From the NCBI RefSeq assembly GCF_020023735.2, contig NZ_CP076444.2, forward strand, positions 449,501-513,500: a stretch of 64,000 bases of DNA, in the 5' to 3' direction. Numbering within the stretch: the stretch's first letter is position 1; each line of letters begins with the position of its first letter. The notes below the pieces were generated by a model. That model worked only from the letters and a program-made list of their open reading frames with translations. It was not told the DNA's origin and made no database searches. Origin of the DNA: Mycoavidus sp. HKI. GTDB lineage: Bacteria; Pseudomonadota; Gammaproteobacteria; Burkholderiales; Burkholderiaceae. Shown here piece after piece: positions 27,892 through 39,305 of this stretch. Both the position numbers and the translations under genes were made by a program.

Positions 27892-28992
27892 ATGGAAGAA
27901 AGCAAGAAAGGCCAAGCGGGCTTAACGGCTGAAAAAGGCAAAGCGCTTGCCGCTGCGCTGGCGCAGATTGAAAAGCAATTTGGCAAAGGCTCAATCATGC
28001 GCCTGGGCGATGGGGAAGTGGTTGAAGATATTCAAGTCGTCTCCACTGGCTCGCTGGGGCTTGATATTGCGCTTGGGGTAGGCGGTTTGCCTCGCGGTCG
28101 TGTGGTTGAAATCTACGGGCCGGAATCCTCGGGCAAAACCACTCTCACTTTACAAGTTATTGCTGAGATGCAAAAACTCGGGGGCACCTGCGCATTTATC
28201 GATGCAGAACACGCGTTGGACGTCCAATATGCAGCAAAGCTTGGCATCAACGTGTCTGATCTTTTGATTGCACAGCCTGATACAGGTGAGCAGGCGCTTG
28301 AGATTACAGATGCATTGGTGCGCTCGAGTTCGGTTGATTTAATTGTCATTGATTCCGTCGCCGCGCTGGTACCCAAGGCTGAAATTGAGGGGGATATGGG
28401 CGACTCTTTGCCTGGCCTGCAAGCGCGCTTGATGTCACAGGCATTGCGTAAGCTTACTGGGACCATCAACCGGACAAACTGCCTAGTCATTTTTATCAAT
28501 CAAATTCGGATGAAAATCGGGGTGATGTTTGGTAGTCCGGAAACCACAACGGGCGGCAATGCATTGAAGTTCTATGCATCAGTACGGCTTGATATCCGCC
28601 GCATTGGCTCAATCAAAAAAGCGGATTCGGTCATTGGCTCTGAGACGCGGGTGAAAGTAGTCAAAAATAAAGTTGCGCCGCCTTTTCGTGAAGCTATATT
28701 TGACATCCTATATGGTGAAGGTATTTCGCGTGAAGGCGAAATCATTGACCTTGGCGTGCAAGCGAAAATTGTTGAAAAGGCTGGCGCATGGTACAGCTAT
28801 AATGGCGAGCGCGCTGGGCAGGGCAAAGACAATGCGCGTGAATATCTGCGTGAAAACCCAGAGATTGCCCGTGAAATTGAAAACAAAGTTCGCATTTCAT
28901 TTGGCGTGGTGGCCATGCCTACAACGGATGAAACTCAAGAAAACACTGAAACTAAAACGCCAAAGCGGCAATCATCGCCAATTCTTGGGTGA
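27892..28992 (+). CDS. recA: Recombinase RecA
   Basis: 366 residues. RecA forms filaments on single-stranded DNA, drives strand exchange and triggers LexA self-cleavage. Visible: Walker A GPESSGKT (76-83), Walker [11 protein letters not shown], the L2 DNA-binding loop in [21 protein letters not shown], and an acidic/variable tail. Length and sequence are typical of Burkholderiales. A GGATG element precedes the ATG and a LexA box lies upstream. recX follows after about 40 nt. Confidence 0.99.
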   Translation: MEESKKGQAGLTAEKGKALAAALAQIEKQFGKGSIMRLGDGEVVEDIQVVSTGSLGLDIALGVGGLPRGRVVEIYGPESSGKTTLTLQVIAEMQKLGGTCAFIDAEHALDVQYAAKLGINVSDLLIAQPDTGEQALEITDALVRSSSVDLIVIDSVAALVPKAEIEGDMGDSLPGLQARLMSQALRKLTGTINRTNCLVIFINQIRMKIGVMFGSPETTTGGNALKFYASVRLDIRRIGSIKKADSVIGSETRVKVVKNKVAPPFREAIFDILYGEGISREGEIIDLGVQAKIVEKAGAWYSYNGERAGQGKDNAREYLRENPEIAREIENKVRISFGVVAMPTTDETQENTETKTPKRQSSPILG

Positions 28993-29031
28993 TTGTTTGT
29001 ACATTTGCTTTGGAGATGTCTCATTTGTGAA

Positions 29032-29481
29032 ATGATGCGTGCTAATCCTAGTTTAAAAGGGCGTGCATTGGGATATTTATCGCGCCGAGAATACAGTCGC
29101 GTTGAATTACAGCGCAAGTTGTCCTCTTATACAGATAGCGAAGCCGATGTCGATGCGCTACTCAACACGCTGCAGCATGAGGGCTGGTTATCTGATACTC
29201 GCTTTGCCGAAAGCGTGGCGCGCCGCCGCGCGGCGCGTTGCGGCGCGCATCGAATTATTCATGAACTCAAGCAACATGTGCTTGATGAAGAGCTAATCGA
29301 GCGCATTGGCACTGAGTTACAAGAAACCGAATTCTCCCGCGCCAAGGCTGTTTGGGAGAAAAAATATGGTGTTTTACCCGCAACCCACGTTGAACGTGCG
29401 CGGCAAGCCCGTTTTCTGATGATGCGCGGGTTTGCCAATGCAATAATCGTAAGGTTGCTCGGAGGCTGCGATGAAGATTGA
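29032..29481 (+). CDS. recX: Regulatory protein RecX
   Basis: 149 residues from ATG 29032; the adjacent ATG 29035 is equally possible, and neither has a good ribosome site. RecX caps and disassembles RecA filaments. It shows the three-helix repeat pattern: ALGYLSRREYSRVELQRKL, then LQHEGWLSDTRFAESVARRRA, and in the last part FLMMRGFANAIIVRLL. Position directly after recA, with the expected length, makes the call firm. An upstream TTG at 28993 would add 13 unlikely residues. Confidence 0.9.
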   Translation: MMRANPSLKGRALGYLSRREYSRVELQRKLSSYTDSEADVDALLNTLQHEGWLSDTRFAESVARRRAARCGAHRIIHELKQHVLDEELIERIGTELQETEFSRAKAVWEKKYGVLPATHVERARQARFLMMRGFANAIIVRLLGGCDED

Positions 29482-29532
29482 TAGCTATGTTAAAATCAAG
29501 GGTTTTAAAGGCCTGTTTAAAGGGATCAGCGA

Positions 29533-30693
29533 ATGAAGATTCACGAGTACCAGGGTAAGGAAATCCTGCGCAAATTTGGTGTTGCTGTACCACGCGGCAA
29601 ACCGGTATTTACAGTTGATGAGGCAGTGCAAGCTGCGCAAGAGCTTGGTGGCCCGGTATGGGTTGTTAAAGCACAGATTCATGCAGGTGGCCGTGGTAAA
29701 GGCGGTGGCGTGAAAGTGGCAAAGTCGATTGATCAGGTGCGCGAATATGCCGGCCAGATTCTTGGCATGCAATTAAAAACGCACCAAACCGGTCCGCAAG
29801 GTCAAAAAGTGCGGCGTCTGTTGGTCGAAGAAGGCGCGGACATCAAAACAGAGCTTTATATTGGTCTGGTCGTAGATCGGGTGACGCAACAAGTGACCGT
29901 CATGGCGTCTAGCGAAGGCGGCATGGAAATTGAAGAAGTTGCTGAAAAAACGCCTGAATTGATCCATAAAGTAGCGGTTGACCCAACTCAGGGCCTAACC
30001 GACGCGCAAGCGGATAAATTGGCAACAAGTATTGGCATCCCTCAAACTTCATTGGTGCAAGCGCGCACTATATTGCAGGGACTCTATAAAGCATTCTGGG
30101 AAACCGATGCCTCGCTCGCTGAAATCAATCCGTTGATCCTGACGGGTGAAGGTCAAGTCATTGCGCTGGATGCAAAATTCAATTTTGATTCAAACGCGCT
30201 TTTCCGTCATCCAGAACTGGTTGAATACCGTGACGTAGATGAAGAGGACCCAGCCGAAGTCGAAGCTTCAAAATTTGATCTTGCTTATATTTCGCTTGAT
30301 GGCGATATTGGCTGCTTGGTCAATGGCGCGGGCCTGGCGATGGCGACCATGGACTCAATTAAGCTCTTTGGCGGTGAACCTGCTAACTTTCTCGATGTGG
30401 GTGGCGGCGCCACCACTGAGAAAGTCACAGAAGCCTTCAAGATTATGCTCAAAAATCCAGAGCTCAAAGCAATTTTGGTCAATATCTTCGGCGGCATTAT
30501 GCGCTGTGATGTGATTGCTGAAGGCGTGATTGCTGCCTCGAAGGCGGTGCAGCTGAAAGTGCCGCTGGTCGTCCGCATGAAAGGGACCAACGAAGATCTT
30601 GGCAAGAAAATGCTTGCTGAGTCTGGTTTGCCCATTATTTCGGCCGATAGTATGGAAGAAGCTGCGCAGAAAGTGGTTGCAGCGGCTCAATAA
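29533..30693 (+). CDS. sucC: Succinyl-CoA synthetase subunit beta
   Basis: 386 residues. The beta subunit carries the ATP-grasp domain ([17 protein letters not shown] at the start, [17 protein letters not shown]) and the C-terminal CoA-ligase-like part with GGGATTEKV and [11 protein letters not shown]. With SucD it makes ATP or GTP from succinyl-CoA in the TCA cycle. AAGGG precedes the ATG. A 107-nt gap, containing a TTGAACT...AGTTCAA dyad, separates it from sucD. Confidence 0.98.
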   Translation: MKIHEYQGKEILRKFGVAVPRGKPVFTVDEAVQAAQELGGPVWVVKAQIHAGGRGKGGGVKVAKSIDQVREYAGQILGMQLKTHQTGPQGQKVRRLLVEEGADIKTELYIGLVVDRVTQQVTVMASSEGGMEIEEVAEKTPELIHKVAVDPTQGLTDAQADKLATSIGIPQTSLVQARTILQGLYKAFWETDASLAEINPLILTGEGQVIALDAKFNFDSNALFRHPELVEYRDVDEEDPAEVEASKFDLAYISLDGDIGCLVNGAGLAMATMDSIKLFGGEPANFLDVGGGATTEKVTEAFKIMLKNPELKAILVNIFGGIMRCDVIAEGVIAASKAVQLKVPLVVRMKGTNEDLGKKMLAESGLPIISADSMEEAAQKVVAAAQ

Positions 30694-30799
30694 AGTTGAG
30701 CTTCTTCTGACTTAACCCCGGATACGGATACATCATATTGAACTGAGTGCATACATGGCGCGCTGAGTTCAAACGAAAAAGCTGAAAAGAGGCTGATAT

Positions 30800-31681
30800 A
30801 TGTCGATTTTGATTAACAAAGATACAAAAGTTATCACGCAAGGGATTACGGGTAAGACAGGGCAGTTTCATACCCGTACTTGCCGTGATTATGCTAATGG
30901 CCGCGCTGCTTATGTCGCGGGCGTCAACCCTAAAAGGGCCGGCGAAGATTTTGAAGGCATTCCGATTTTTGGCAGCGTGAAAGAAGCCAAAGCGAATACA
31001 GGTGCTACCGTATCGGTGATTTATGTACCGCCAGCCGGCGCTGCTGCCGCGATTTGGGAAGCCGTGGAAGCTGAACTTGAGCTTGCGATTTGTATTACCG
31101 AAGGCATTCCTGTGCGCGATATGATCGAACTCAGAGACCGCATGCGCCGGGAGAATCGTAAAACCTTGTTATTGGGGCCAAATTGTCCAGGCGTGATTAC
31201 CCCTGACGAACTCAAAATCGGCATTATGCCGGGCCATATCCATAAAAAAGGCCGGATTGGCGTGGTTTCACGTTCGGGTACTTTGACCTATGAGGCGGTT
31301 GGCCAATTGACGGCGCTTGGCCTAGGGCAGTCTTCGGCAGTGGGTATCGGTGGCGACCCAGTGAATGGCTTGAAGCATATCGATGTCTTGCGTCTTTTCA
31401 ATGATGATCCTGAGACGGATGCCGTTGTGATGATTGGCGAGATTGGCGGCTCAGACGAAGAAGAGGCTGCTGAATGGGTCAAAGCCCATATGAAAAAACC
31501 TGTGGTCGGTTTTATCGCAGGCGTCACTGCGCCTCCAGGCAAACGGATGGGCCATGCTGGCGCCATCATCTCTGGCGGTAAAGGCACTGCTGATGAAAAA
31601 CTGCAAGTTATGCAAGCCTGCGGCATTACGGTGACAAAGAACCCATCTGAAATGGGTCGTTTGTTAAAAGCAGCGCTGTAA
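30800..31681 (+). CDS. sucD: Succinyl-CoA synthetase subunit alpha
   Basis: 293 residues. The CoA-binding Rossmann domain begins with [17 protein letters not shown]; the active-site histidine that is phosphorylated sits in [24 protein letters not shown] sequence ([16 protein letters not shown]). Partner of sucC upstream. The terC-pilin pair that follows is the usual order in Burkholderia, from memory. Confidence 0.98.
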   Translation: MSILINKDTKVITQGITGKTGQFHTRTCRDYANGRAAYVAGVNPKRAGEDFEGIPIFGSVKEAKANTGATVSVIYVPPAGAAAAIWEAVEAELELAICITEGIPVRDMIELRDRMRRENRKTLLLGPNCPGVITPDELKIGIMPGHIHKKGRIGVVSRSGTLTYEAVGQLTALGLGQSSAVGIGGDPVNGLKHIDVLRLFNDDPETDAVVMIGEIGGSDEEEAAEWVKAHMKKPVVGFIAGVTAPPGKRMGHAGAIISGGKGTADEKLQVMQACGITVTKNPSEMGRLLKAAL

Positions 31682-31727
31682 GCTTATTAATGTAGACAGC
31701 TTTCAAACCCCATTAGGAGAGATGTTC

Positions 31728-32423
31728 ATGCTGGCACTGCTGACTGATCTTCATTGGGGGGCGATTGCCCAGATCGTAGCAATTGATCTTTTGTTGGGCG
31801 GCGATAATGCCGTGGTAATTGCGCTTGCTTGTCGTAATTTACCTGCTCAGCAACGTATGCGCGGTGTATTATGGGGGACAGCGGGCGCGATTGTGTTGCG
31901 CGTGTTGTTGATCGGTTTTGCGGTCACCTTGCTCCATATTCCGCTGTTAAAAATGATGGGCGGTTTGTTGCTATTTTGGATTGGCATCAAGCTTATGTTG
32001 CCCGAAGTTAATACCAATAATGATATTCGGTCTAATGACCAGCTCTTAGGCGCAATCAAAACTATCATCGCCGCAGATTTTGTGATGAGCCTTGATAATG
32101 TCATCGCGATCGCTGGCGCAGCAGAAGCAGCGCAGCCTGAACAGCGTTTTTTCCTTATCCTCTTCGGCCTAATCCTCAGTATCCCAATCATTATCTGGGG
32201 TAGCCAGTTGGTATTAAAATTATTAACCCGTTTTCCACTGATTATCGCAGCAGGCGCTGCTTTACTTGGCTGGATTGCTGCTGGGCTCATTATGAGCGAC
32301 CCATGGGTACAACAATTCAAACTATTCGTTACGCCGGTTGCCGGCTACATAGCGAGCGCCCTTGGCGCCGCGCTGGTAGTGGTGCTAGGCACGGGACTTA
32401 AACGGCGCACTGCCCGTGACTAG
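31728..32423 (+). CDS. TerC family membrane protein, YjbE type
   Basis: 231 residues from the ATG at 31728, which has AGGAGA 7 nt upstream; the ATG at 31722 touches that element and is unlikely. About seven membrane helices. Two inverted repeats of the family motif are clear: DLLLGGDNAVVIA and VMSLDNVIAIAG, each with an acidic residue in the membrane. Relatives are thought to export or load metal ions, especially manganese, from the inner membrane; the substrate here is not shown. No yybP-ykoY riboswitch is seen, the gap after sucD being only 46 nt. Confidence 0.9.
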   Translation: MLALLTDLHWGAIAQIVAIDLLLGGDNAVVIALACRNLPAQQRMRGVLWGTAGAIVLRVLLIGFAVTLLHIPLLKMMGGLLLFWIGIKLMLPEVNTNNDIRSNDQLLGAIKTIIAADFVMSLDNVIAIAGAAEAAQPEQRFFLILFGLILSIPIIIWGSQLVLKLLTRFPLIIAAGAALLGWIAAGLIMSDPWVQQFKLFVTPVAGYIASALGAALVVVLGTGLKRRTARD

Positions 32424-32598
32424 ACCGGTACTTGTTCAATTAATCTAGCCAAACGGCTGACTACTGGGATGCCGCTTAATTTGGTACTCTCCAAGCTACA
32501 AGTACAGGGGGCAGGCAGCGGATAGACCATCCGGCGGCTCTCGCTAACCATGCGTGGTCTTCTGCCTCTTATTTTCTTTCTGCATACGGAAGGGTGCG

Positions 32599-33189
32599 AT
32601 GGCAAAGTGGTTATACGGTGGCCTGGTTCGTTTTTGGTTTTTTGCCCAACGTACACGCTTGCGTGCAAGTTTTCGCTGGTTGGGTTTTACGCTGATTGAA
32701 CTGATGATTGTGCTGGCTATTGTTGGTATTGTGGCTTCCTACGCGATTCCCGCGTATCAAGATTACTTAGCTCGCAGTCGCGTAGGAGAAGGTTTGTCGC
32801 TCGCCGCTTCAGCGCGGCTTGCGGTTGCCGAAAACGCAGCCAGTGGTATGCCGTTTGACAGCGGATTTAACCCACCTAGCGCGACGCGTAACATTGAATT
32901 GATCCATATTGTTCCGAACAATGGGCAAATCGTCATTTCATATATGTCGCGTGTGGCGCCGGCCGGCTCAAACACACTGGTGCTGGTCCCTTCTGGACCC
33001 AATGATCCGGCTTCACCTAATGCTCGTATTGGCTTGGTAGCGGACACTGCGCAGCCAGGTTCACTAAGCTGGGAATGTTTTGCTGCAGGTAAGGCGGCTT
33101 CGTCTTTACCTGCGCCTGGCCCTGGGCCGTTACCGTCTGAGCCAGCTACATTACCGCGTCGGTTTGCACCCTCGGAATGCCGCCTTTAG
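32599..33189 (+). CDS. Type IV pilin-like protein with an unusually long leader
   Basis: 196 residues from the ATG at 32599 (GGAAGG upstream). The prepilin cleavage site G29|[16 protein letters not shown] is clear, with glutamate at +5, so PilD would remove a 29-residue basic leader and methylate the phenylalanine. Type IVa leaders are usually under 10 residues. The mature protein has the N-terminal helix, a globular part, and two cysteines (WECF and SECRL) framing a C-terminal loop rich in proline. No other pilus genes are nearby. Its stop overlaps that of the convergent helicase gene by 3 nt. Confidence 0.87.
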   Translation: MAKWLYGGLVRFWFFAQRTRLRASFRWLGFTLIELMIVLAIVGIVASYAIPAYQDYLARSRVGEGLSLAASARLAVAENAASGMPFDSGFNPPSATRNIELIHIVPNNGQIVISYMSRVAPAGSNTLVLVPSGPNDPASPNARIGLVADTAQPGSLSWECFAAGKAASSLPAPGPGPLPSEPATLPRRFAPSECRL

Positions 33190-36100
33190 CCCAAACGCCG
33201 TTTTTTTCGTTGCGCTTTGCATACGCTACAAATATGCCCATATCCCCCTTGCCCTGCACTGAGCGTCTGATCAAAAAAAGCCTCTTTGTTTCTAATTTCT
33301 TGGCAGCGGCGGCAAATCTTTGCGCTGCCATCGTCGAGCTCTTTAATACCACTATGAATGTCCGTCACCACGGCTGCATGAGCAACGTGACGGGTGGCGT
33401 CCACTAAAGCGAACAAGCGCTCAGAGAGCGCTTGTACCGGATCTTCACCCAGATTAAAGCGATTCAGCCTAATAAAGGTGTAGCCATAGGATTCTAAGAT
33501 GAATTGCTGTTCAATATCTTGGGTGCGGTAATAGGTGGGCGACAGGGAGGAATGGTCTGAGTTGCCGTTTTGGGCGGCATTTTCTTCAAAATCATCATAT
33601 TCTAAGACCGCATTCACGGTTTTTTGTCCGCCATAAAAACGCAGTAAGAGATCAATCCGCCTGACGGGATGCTGGTACGAAGGGTCGAGCTGCTGCAAGT
33701 AAACGCTCACTGGAAAGGGCGAGACAATTTCAATCTCATCTTGATTAAGCTGATAAAACGGCGTCGCCAGCAACCATCCTAGTACTTTTTGAGCGAGTGG
33801 TGAATTTGATTGCGCAGGGGAGCTTGCTTGGTCCGTTCTATCCCGTTGCAGTATGCTTTGATAGTGCGCCAGAACTTGGCCAATGGAGCCCTTATAGTGT
33901 TCGATAGGCTTAGAAAGAACAAAATGCATCTTCTCTTTAGCACGTGAGAAGCCAACGTTAAGGCGCTGCACTTTAAGGGCATCTTCTGCCCGTTCGGCGA
34001 TATCCTCAAGGGTGAGCGGGAAAATATAATTCAGTGAATCGTGGCTCGGCACGGCTACCATTGAATAAATTACGAGGTCACGTTCTTCACCCTGGCAGGT
34101 GTCAAAGGTCATAATCTTAAGGCGCAAGCACTGTTCAAACTGGCTGGCATAAGGATCATGAAAAATTGTTTTCGCCAAATATTGCTGCTGTTCACGAAAT
34201 GGCGTAATGATGGCGACGCTGTGCGGATTGGCCTCATCAATCATTGTGCGCAATAAAGCGACGATGAACTCGCCTTCGGCGGAATTGACGTTGCGGTAAG
34301 GCTCGTGGGTATTGGCAGGCGTTACCCACGAGAATTCGAGAATTTGATTGATTGGTTTACTGCGTACCTTAATCGCTTGCAGCGCATTATCATAGAAAAA
34401 TTTTGAACTCAATGAAATCAGCGCTTGATAGCCTCGAAAGTGCTTTTTTAACATGCTCCTGTAATTGGCAATCAGTTCGAAAAATTCAAGCACAGATTTT
34501 TTGACGTCGAACTGCTTAAGCCGCTGGATCCGGTCAGCTGCATCACTGATATGAATCCTAAAATAGGCTTCCAGTTCTGAACGATAGCCATTGTTCATCG
34601 CCAAACTTGCCTGACTGGATTTGACATTGCTAAACTGCCGTTGGTCGCCAAGTACAACCACTTTTTTGGCCCGCAATAACGCCGGAAATGCCTGTGCAAT
34701 AGAGACTTGCGATGCTTCATCAATCACCACTAGATCAAACACACCGTGCTTCAGGGGTACATATTCGGCAAAGTCACGAATACTGGCAATAATGACTGGA
34801 AACGCTTGCGTGAGTGCATCAAAGGCTGCGACTGGAAATTTCTGTTTGGCTTTGATGACTTCCGCTAAGGTCTTTGCAGTTGCACTTTTATCATCGATAA
34901 AGTTTAGAAAGCGCCCGTCGATTTCGCTACTCATGCGGGTGGTATGAAGTTGCGCTAATCGTTCCATCTCTCTGACATAGTTAAAAGAGGGCGCGCTACG
35001 GATAATGGCTCCGGACGTTTGCCATAGCAGGCTGTACTCGGAGACGTTATGCAGCAGATCCAGTAACGCCTGCACGTTTTGCGCAGAGTACATATGCGGG
35101 GCGGCTTTGAATTCTTTTAACGCGCCAGGTTCCATCAGCTTTGGCAAGATCGAGTGTTCTCCGGCAAGCAACGAGAGCGCTTCTAACCAACGCCCAGCTT
35201 TACTGACGCTTGCTGGGGGCGTGCTGGAATTAAGCAATACATGATAGACCGAGCGCATTAGGTCTGGCGATGACGGCGTTTGCTGTAAGGTTTTCGCAAT
35301 GCGTGTCAGAATCAGATGGACTTCACGTAGCTTGCTGAGCTGTTTATGAAATGCTAAGGGTCGCACGCAAGGCAACTCGTTGGCGAGTTGTTGGTCAAGG
35401 GCTTGAGCTTGTGCCCGTGAAAACAGAAAGCCCACAATGGGTTTGCGGATCGCGTGATACGCCAGAATAAATCTTTCTAATGCTGCATATTCGGCCATGC
35501 CCAGCGGGGCAAACAGTGCCAGGCTGTGGCGCATTGACCAAACGTCACTCAACTGGGTCAATAGCGCGGTGGCTTGCAATGTAGACACAATCTCAAGTAA
35601 AGAACCCGCCGCGAGGTGGCTGGCGATAAAGCGACTGGCTTCAATCCGCTCATCACTTGACAGCAAATCTGCTGCTAAACGCTGAACTGCATCCGCTGAG
35701 AGCGGTGTTTGCAATAACGGTAAAAGCCCTGATATATGTGGAGTAATGTGCCCTTCAAGGGTGCGTAGGCGTGCCAGATCTTTTAGTGTGACCGATGAAT
35801 AAGCGGTAATGGTTTGCGCCACGTCCGCGCGCACAGCGGCATCTTGTGCGGCTGTTTCATCCGCCAAGCGTTCAGCTTGTCCCTTTGTGACCTTCCAATA
35901 TGTCTTGATTTTTTCAACGGCCGCTGACGACACCAGGCGTGGGTACGAATTTCCCGCTTTACCTAAACGTAGGATTGGATTTGGAAAGTCATCATCTTGC
36001 CGTACACTGGCGAGTGCTGTTTGCAATTTATCTTCGACGACGTCCAGCGCTTCTTTTTTGTCTGACAGAATAAGCAGTGAGCGGGCCGACACAATACTGT

Positions 36101-37550
36101 CAAATGCAATTGCAGTGATGGTGTGCGATTTGCCTGTGCCGGGCGGCCCTTGTACCGTAACAAAACGGCAAGCAGGGTGAGCCAGCGCGGCTAAGATTTT
36201 GCGTTGCTCTTCATTCAGTGGGATCGGCGAGCGGCCCACTAGACGGTCGACAATCGGCGTGTTTTCCCATGTCTCTTCAACTTCTCGCCAAATGGACTGG
36301 GGCTCTTCGGTAATGAAACGTTGGATGATGTCGTTAAAAAGCTGGTTGACCTCGTTTTGATCCGCGCCGGTTGCTGTTAACAGCGCTTCATAATCGTTGA
36401 CCTGACTTTCATCGCTTTTATCAAAAACCGATAAATAAGAGGCTTTGGATAATTTAAGCTGGCTCGATCTGATGGTTTCCAAGGTGGGTAAACGCACATC
36501 AAATGCCCCAGATAAATCAAGAACGGGCGTTATTTTAGTGACAATATGGCTTATTTCATCCAAGAAACTGGCGCTTGCCAGCGGATAAATAATTCGCTGC
36601 GCAATCGGGAAACACGCTGACTGGCCTGCGCCGGGCTTGAGTTCTTGTAAGATGAAATCAACTGCATCACGATTGGTATACAGATGCGGGTTAAGTTCCA
36701 GCACATATTCGCTGGTTTTTTCATCTAGGTTAAGTTGGACTGGAATATAAAAAAGAGGAAAGGCAAACTTATCAAAGCGTAGCTCGCACAGATAAATATA
36801 AAAGGCTAGGTTATCGCCCGTGCGCATCGTTTGCCAGAGATCGCGTAGTGCTTGATATGCGTCTGCGGCTGCAAAGTCATCAAAAAATGCTTTTAGCTGG
36901 GTGCGTGCGTCAGTCGCAACAAAAAACTCTGTGAGAACGGCCTGGACAGGTTCAAGCTTGCCAGTGACAATGAAAGTGTTGAGTGCGATGGGCAGGTTGC
37001 TGATCGTTGCAGCGCATAGTGACTCAACTAAATCATGTTCTACCTCAAAAATAGATTCAAGCGCCGCATAACTTTGTTGTTGAAATGATTCGTTGAGCAG
37101 GCTCAAGAGTGGATGAATCACTCGCTTTGACACTGCTTCAGCGAAAGACGAGATCACTTCATCAACGAAGGCCTCCGGATTTTGCGTAGCGCGCTCACGT
37201 AAGTCGGTGGCGCGTGCTAGCGTGTCATCGTGTACCGCGTTAAAAATGGCGCCGTCAAGAGCGTCAATCTGCTGATTGACGAGATTTTTTAAGACCGGAC
37301 TAATCGGCGTGGTGTAACGGTTACGTCCAATGCGCAGGGGTTTTAAATTGACCATTGGCGCGGCAAGTTGTTTCCAAATTGCGCTAAGCAAAGTGGAGTA
37401 TTGTCGCAATGGTATGCCACAACGAAGTCCAGCCTCAGTTTGTAGTTGGATTTTCCGGCGCGGGGCAGCAGATTTTTTAAAATCTGTGCGCAGAAAATCC
37501 ATGAAGTAGCGGCTTATTTTTTGCGCAAAATGGGTAACAGCTGGAGGCAT
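33186..37550 (-). CDS. Very large superfamily 1 helicase with C-terminal nuclease-like and zinc-ribbon parts
   Basis: 1454 residues from ATG 37550; a TTG at 37580 is the other option. After about 460 residues of unknown fold comes Walker [12 protein letters not shown] (about 466-476). Walker B VVIDEASQ lies near 940, VVLGDQRQF just after, and [12 protein letters not shown] and [16 protein letters not shown] further on, as in UPF1/Dna2-type helicases. Residues about 1290-1360 ([31 protein letters not shown]) look like a PD-(D/E)XK or Vsr-like nuclease. The end has CRRC...CSVC, a zinc ribbon. This organisation is seen in accessory, often defence-associated, helicases. The role is not known; no methylase or partner gene is adjacent. 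Confidence 0.85.
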   Translation of the reverse strand: MPPAVTHFAQKISRYFMDFLRTDFKKSAAPRRKIQLQTEAGLRCGIPLRQYSTLLSAIWKQLAAPMVNLKPLRIGRNRYTTPISPVLKNLVNQQIDALDGAIFNAVHDDTLARATDLRERATQNPEAFVDEVISSFAEAVSKRVIHPLLSLLNESFQQQSYAALESIFEVEHDLVESLCAATISNLPIALNTFIVTGKLEPVQAVLTEFFVATDARTQLKAFFDDFAAADAYQALRDLWQTMRTGDNLAFYIYLCELRFDKFAFPLFYIPVQLNLDEKTSEYVLELNPHLYTNRDAVDFILQELKPGAGQSACFPIAQRIIYPLASASFLDEISHIVTKITPVLDLSGAFDVRLPTLETIRSSQLKLSKASYLSVFDKSDESQVNDYEALLTATGADQNEVNQLFNDIIQRFITEEPQSIWREVEETWENTPIVDRLVGRSPIPLNEEQRKILAALAHPACRFVTVQGPPGTGKSHTITAIAFDSIVSARSLLILSDKKEALDVVEDKLQTALASVRQDDDFPNPILRLGKAGNSYPRLVSSAAVEKIKTYWKVTKGQAERLADETAAQDAAVRADVAQTITAYSSVTLKDLARLRTLEGHITPHISGLLPLLQTPLSADAVQRLAADLLSSDERIEASRFIASHLAAGSLLEIVSTLQATALLTQLSDVWSMRHSLALFAPLGMAEYAALERFILAYHAIRKPIVGFLFSRAQAQALDQQLANELPCVRPLAFHKQLSKLREVHLILTRIAKTLQQTPSSPDLMRSVYHVLLNSSTPPASVSKAGRWLEALSLLAGEHSILPKLMEPGALKEFKAAPHMYSAQNVQALLDLLHNVSEYSLLWQTSGAIIRSAPSFNYVREMERLAQLHTTRMSSEIDGRFLNFIDDKSATAKTLAEVIKAKQKFPVAAFDALTQAFPVIIASIRDFAEYVPLKHGVFDLVVIDEASQVSIAQAFPALLRAKKVVVLGDQRQFSNVKSSQASLAMNNGYRSELEAYFRIHISDAADRIQRLKQFDVKKSVLEFFELIANYRSMLKKHFRGYQALISLSSKFFYDNALQAIKVRSKPINQILEFSWVTPANTHEPYRNVNSAEGEFIVALLRTMIDEANPHSVAIITPFREQQQYLAKTIFHDPYASQFEQCLRLKIMTFDTCQGEERDLVIYSMVAVPSHDSLNYIFPLTLEDIAERAEDALKVQRLNVGFSRAKEKMHFVLSKPIEHYKGSIGQVLAHYQSILQRDRTDQASSPAQSNSPLAQKVLGWLLATPFYQLNQDEIEIVSPFPVSVYLQQLDPSYQHPVRRIDLLLRFYGGQKTVNAVLEYDDFEENAAQNGNSDHSSLSPTYYRTQDIEQQFILESYGYTFIRLNRFNLGEDPVQALSERLFALVDATRHVAHAAVVTDIHSGIKELDDGSAKICRRCQEIRNKEAFFDQTLSAGQGGYGHICSVCKAQRKKRRLG

Positions 37551-37601
37551 AGATAGGGCCACTCCGTAACGGATATGCAAAGTGAGCCTGTTGCGCTATG
37601 G

Positions 37602-38048
37602 TTAGTGCAAAGACCCTTGATTTTGCTCGAGGCCATTGGTAAAAAGCGAAGCCGCCTGCTCAGGCATTGGACTGGCATGAATATGTGCGACTCTCCATTT
37701 TCCGCATTCCTGGACTAAAACATAAGTTGTCAGCACCAATTTGGGTTGCTCATCTTGGTTAACCGGATTATGGGCTTCGGTCACGACATAGATTGCGGTA
37801 CCTGGGCTTTCATAAGAACGCGTATCGAGCACTGCGATCTTAGGGAGGCCATATTCAAATTGCTGAGCCAAATGGTAGCGAATCGTATCCAAACCATTAA
37901 AAAGAATGCCATCCACGCTAATGAAACTGACCGCGTCTTCATCGATCCAAAGCGCCATGAGGTCTTCAAGCTTGCTGTCAGCCAGCGCGTGGTAATACGC
38001 GTGCAGCGTATCAATAGCCGTATCGAATGGGCGAGTGAAGGAAGGCAT
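37602..38048 (-). CDS. SnoaL/NTF2-like protein
   Basis: 148 residues. Pattern of the NTF2-like cone fold: a first helix pair, ALWIDEDAVSFISVDG, then strands ending GKWRVAHIHASP. Family members are small hydrolases, isomerases or binding proteins and the fold alone does not give a function. The gene lies 12 nt downstream of waaF on the same strand, so both are probably transcribed together. I cannot assign a substrate. Confidence 0.8.
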   Translation of the reverse strand: MPSFTRPFDTAIDTLHAYYHALADSKLEDLMALWIDEDAVSFISVDGILFNGLDTIRYHLAQQFEYGLPKIAVLDTRSYESPGTAIYVVTEAHNPVNQDEQPKLVLTTYVLVQECGKWRVAHIHASPMPEQAASLFTNGLEQNQGSLH

Positions 38049-38060
38049 GAGGTTCTCTTG

Positions 38061-39089
38061 TTAACTCTTGATCAGCAGCATTTCACGTAATTGCTCGAAT
38101 ATATGTTCTGGTTTGAGTTGGCGCAAGCAGTTCAAATGCCCCAATGGGCATTCGCGCGCAAAACACGGACTGCACTCGAGATGTAACCATTGTACTCGCG
38201 CGGTGTCAGTTAGGGGAGGGGTATGGCGTGGGTCGCTTGAACCGTAAAGGGCCAGTAGCGGCCGGCGCAACGCGGCAGCAATGTGCATCAGCCCGGAATC
38301 ATTGCTGACTACGGCGCTGGCGCTGGCAATTAAGGCGCATGCATCGTTCAGTGTGGTTTGTCCGCATAAATTGCGTACATGGGGCGCATGTGCGGTGATG
38401 AGTGCGCCAAGTGGCGCATCTTGTGCTGAGCCAAGCGTAACAATTTGCGCATAAGGAAAAGCATAGGTAATGAGTTGGGCAAGCGTAGCAAAATGTTCGA
38501 CCGGCCAGCGTTTGGCACTGCCGTATTCAGCGCCCGGACAAAATGCGATAAGAGGTGCCTGTGCAGTCAGCATGAAGCGTTGTGCAACAAGCGCTGCTTT
38601 GTGCGGATCGAGCGTGATGTGCGGCAGCGGCAACTCATCTGGCAACTGCGCGCGTGGGGCATAGGCCAGTGCTGCATAGTGTCGCACCATGGTTGGCCGC
38701 TGTGCGTTTTTGCGCGGATTGAGGTGGCGCACATTGACGAGCCCATAACGGTGCTCACCATGATAGCCAATGCGCAGCGGAATGTGCGCAAGCCATGGGA
38801 GTAAAGCGGATTTGGCTGAATTGGGTAGCACATAAGCGGCGTCATACTGGACTGTGCGCAGCGTCTGCGCAAGCTGCCAGCGTTGCCATAATTGTACTTT
38901 TCTATGAGCGAGCTGGGTGGGGTAGATGTGGTCGATTTCCGGCATCTGCTGCAGTATTGGCGCCACCCAGTTTGGTGCGACCGCATCTAGAATGATGCGT
39001 GGATGCAGCTTCTTAAGCAAAATGAAAAGGGGTTGCGCCATGAGCGCATCGCCAATCCAATTGGGAGCGATAATGAGTACGCGTTGCAT
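38061..39089 (-). CDS. waaF: ADP-heptose:LPS heptosyltransferase II
   Basis: 342 residues, GT9 family. It starts with VLIIAPNWIGDALMAQPLF, typical of WaaF, and has the sugar-nucleotide site FCPGAEYGSAKRWPVEHFA and VSNDSGLMHIAAAL. It adds the second heptose to the inner core of lipopolysaccharide at the cytoplasmic face of the inner membrane. Presence of this gene shows a Gram-negative cell with a heptose-containing core. Between the zinc-finger gene and the NTF2-like gene on the same strand. Confidence 0.95.
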   Translation of the reverse strand: MQRVLIIAPNWIGDALMAQPLFILLKKLHPRIILDAVAPNWVAPILQQMPEIDHIYPTQLAHRKVQLWQRWQLAQTLRTVQYDAAYVLPNSAKSALLPWLAHIPLRIGYHGEHRYGLVNVRHLNPRKNAQRPTMVRHYAALAYAPRAQLPDELPLPHITLDPHKAALVAQRFMLTAQAPLIAFCPGAEYGSAKRWPVEHFATLAQLITYAFPYAQIVTLGSAQDAPLGALITAHAPHVRNLCGQTTLNDACALIASASAVVSNDSGLMHIAAALRRPLLALYGSSDPRHTPPLTDTARVQWLHLECSPCFARECPLGHLNCLRQLKPEHIFEQLREMLLIKS

Positions 39090-39116
39090 TAAGATGACTG
39101 GCTAAAGGGTGAGCGG

Positions 39117-39305
39117 CTAAGCCAGGCGGGTAATCACTTCGCTATGGCGCAGTACATAACGTGTACCGCAATAGGGGCAACTCGCCTCGCCATGGCTCAG
39201 GTCGATAAAAACACGTGGGTGCGAACTCCAGTGAGGCATTTGGGGATTCGGACAATACATTGGGAGTTCGTCTATATTAACTTCAAGCAGTGGTATTTGC
39301 GTCAT
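39117..39305 (-). CDS. Small zinc-finger (CHCC type) protein
   Basis: 62 residues. Ligands C18, H29, C43 and C46 in the order CPNP, SSHP, CPYCGTRY, as in the zf-CHCC family related to mitochondrial complex I subunit NDUFS6. The exact bacterial role is not settled; it is a well-conserved beta-proteobacterial protein. In relatives I recall ilvE next to it; here nothing but an intergenic region follows on that side. Confidence 0.92.
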   Translation of the reverse strand: MTQIPLLEVNIDELPMYCPNPQMPHWSSHPRVFIDLSHGEASCPYCGTRYVLRHSEVITRLA

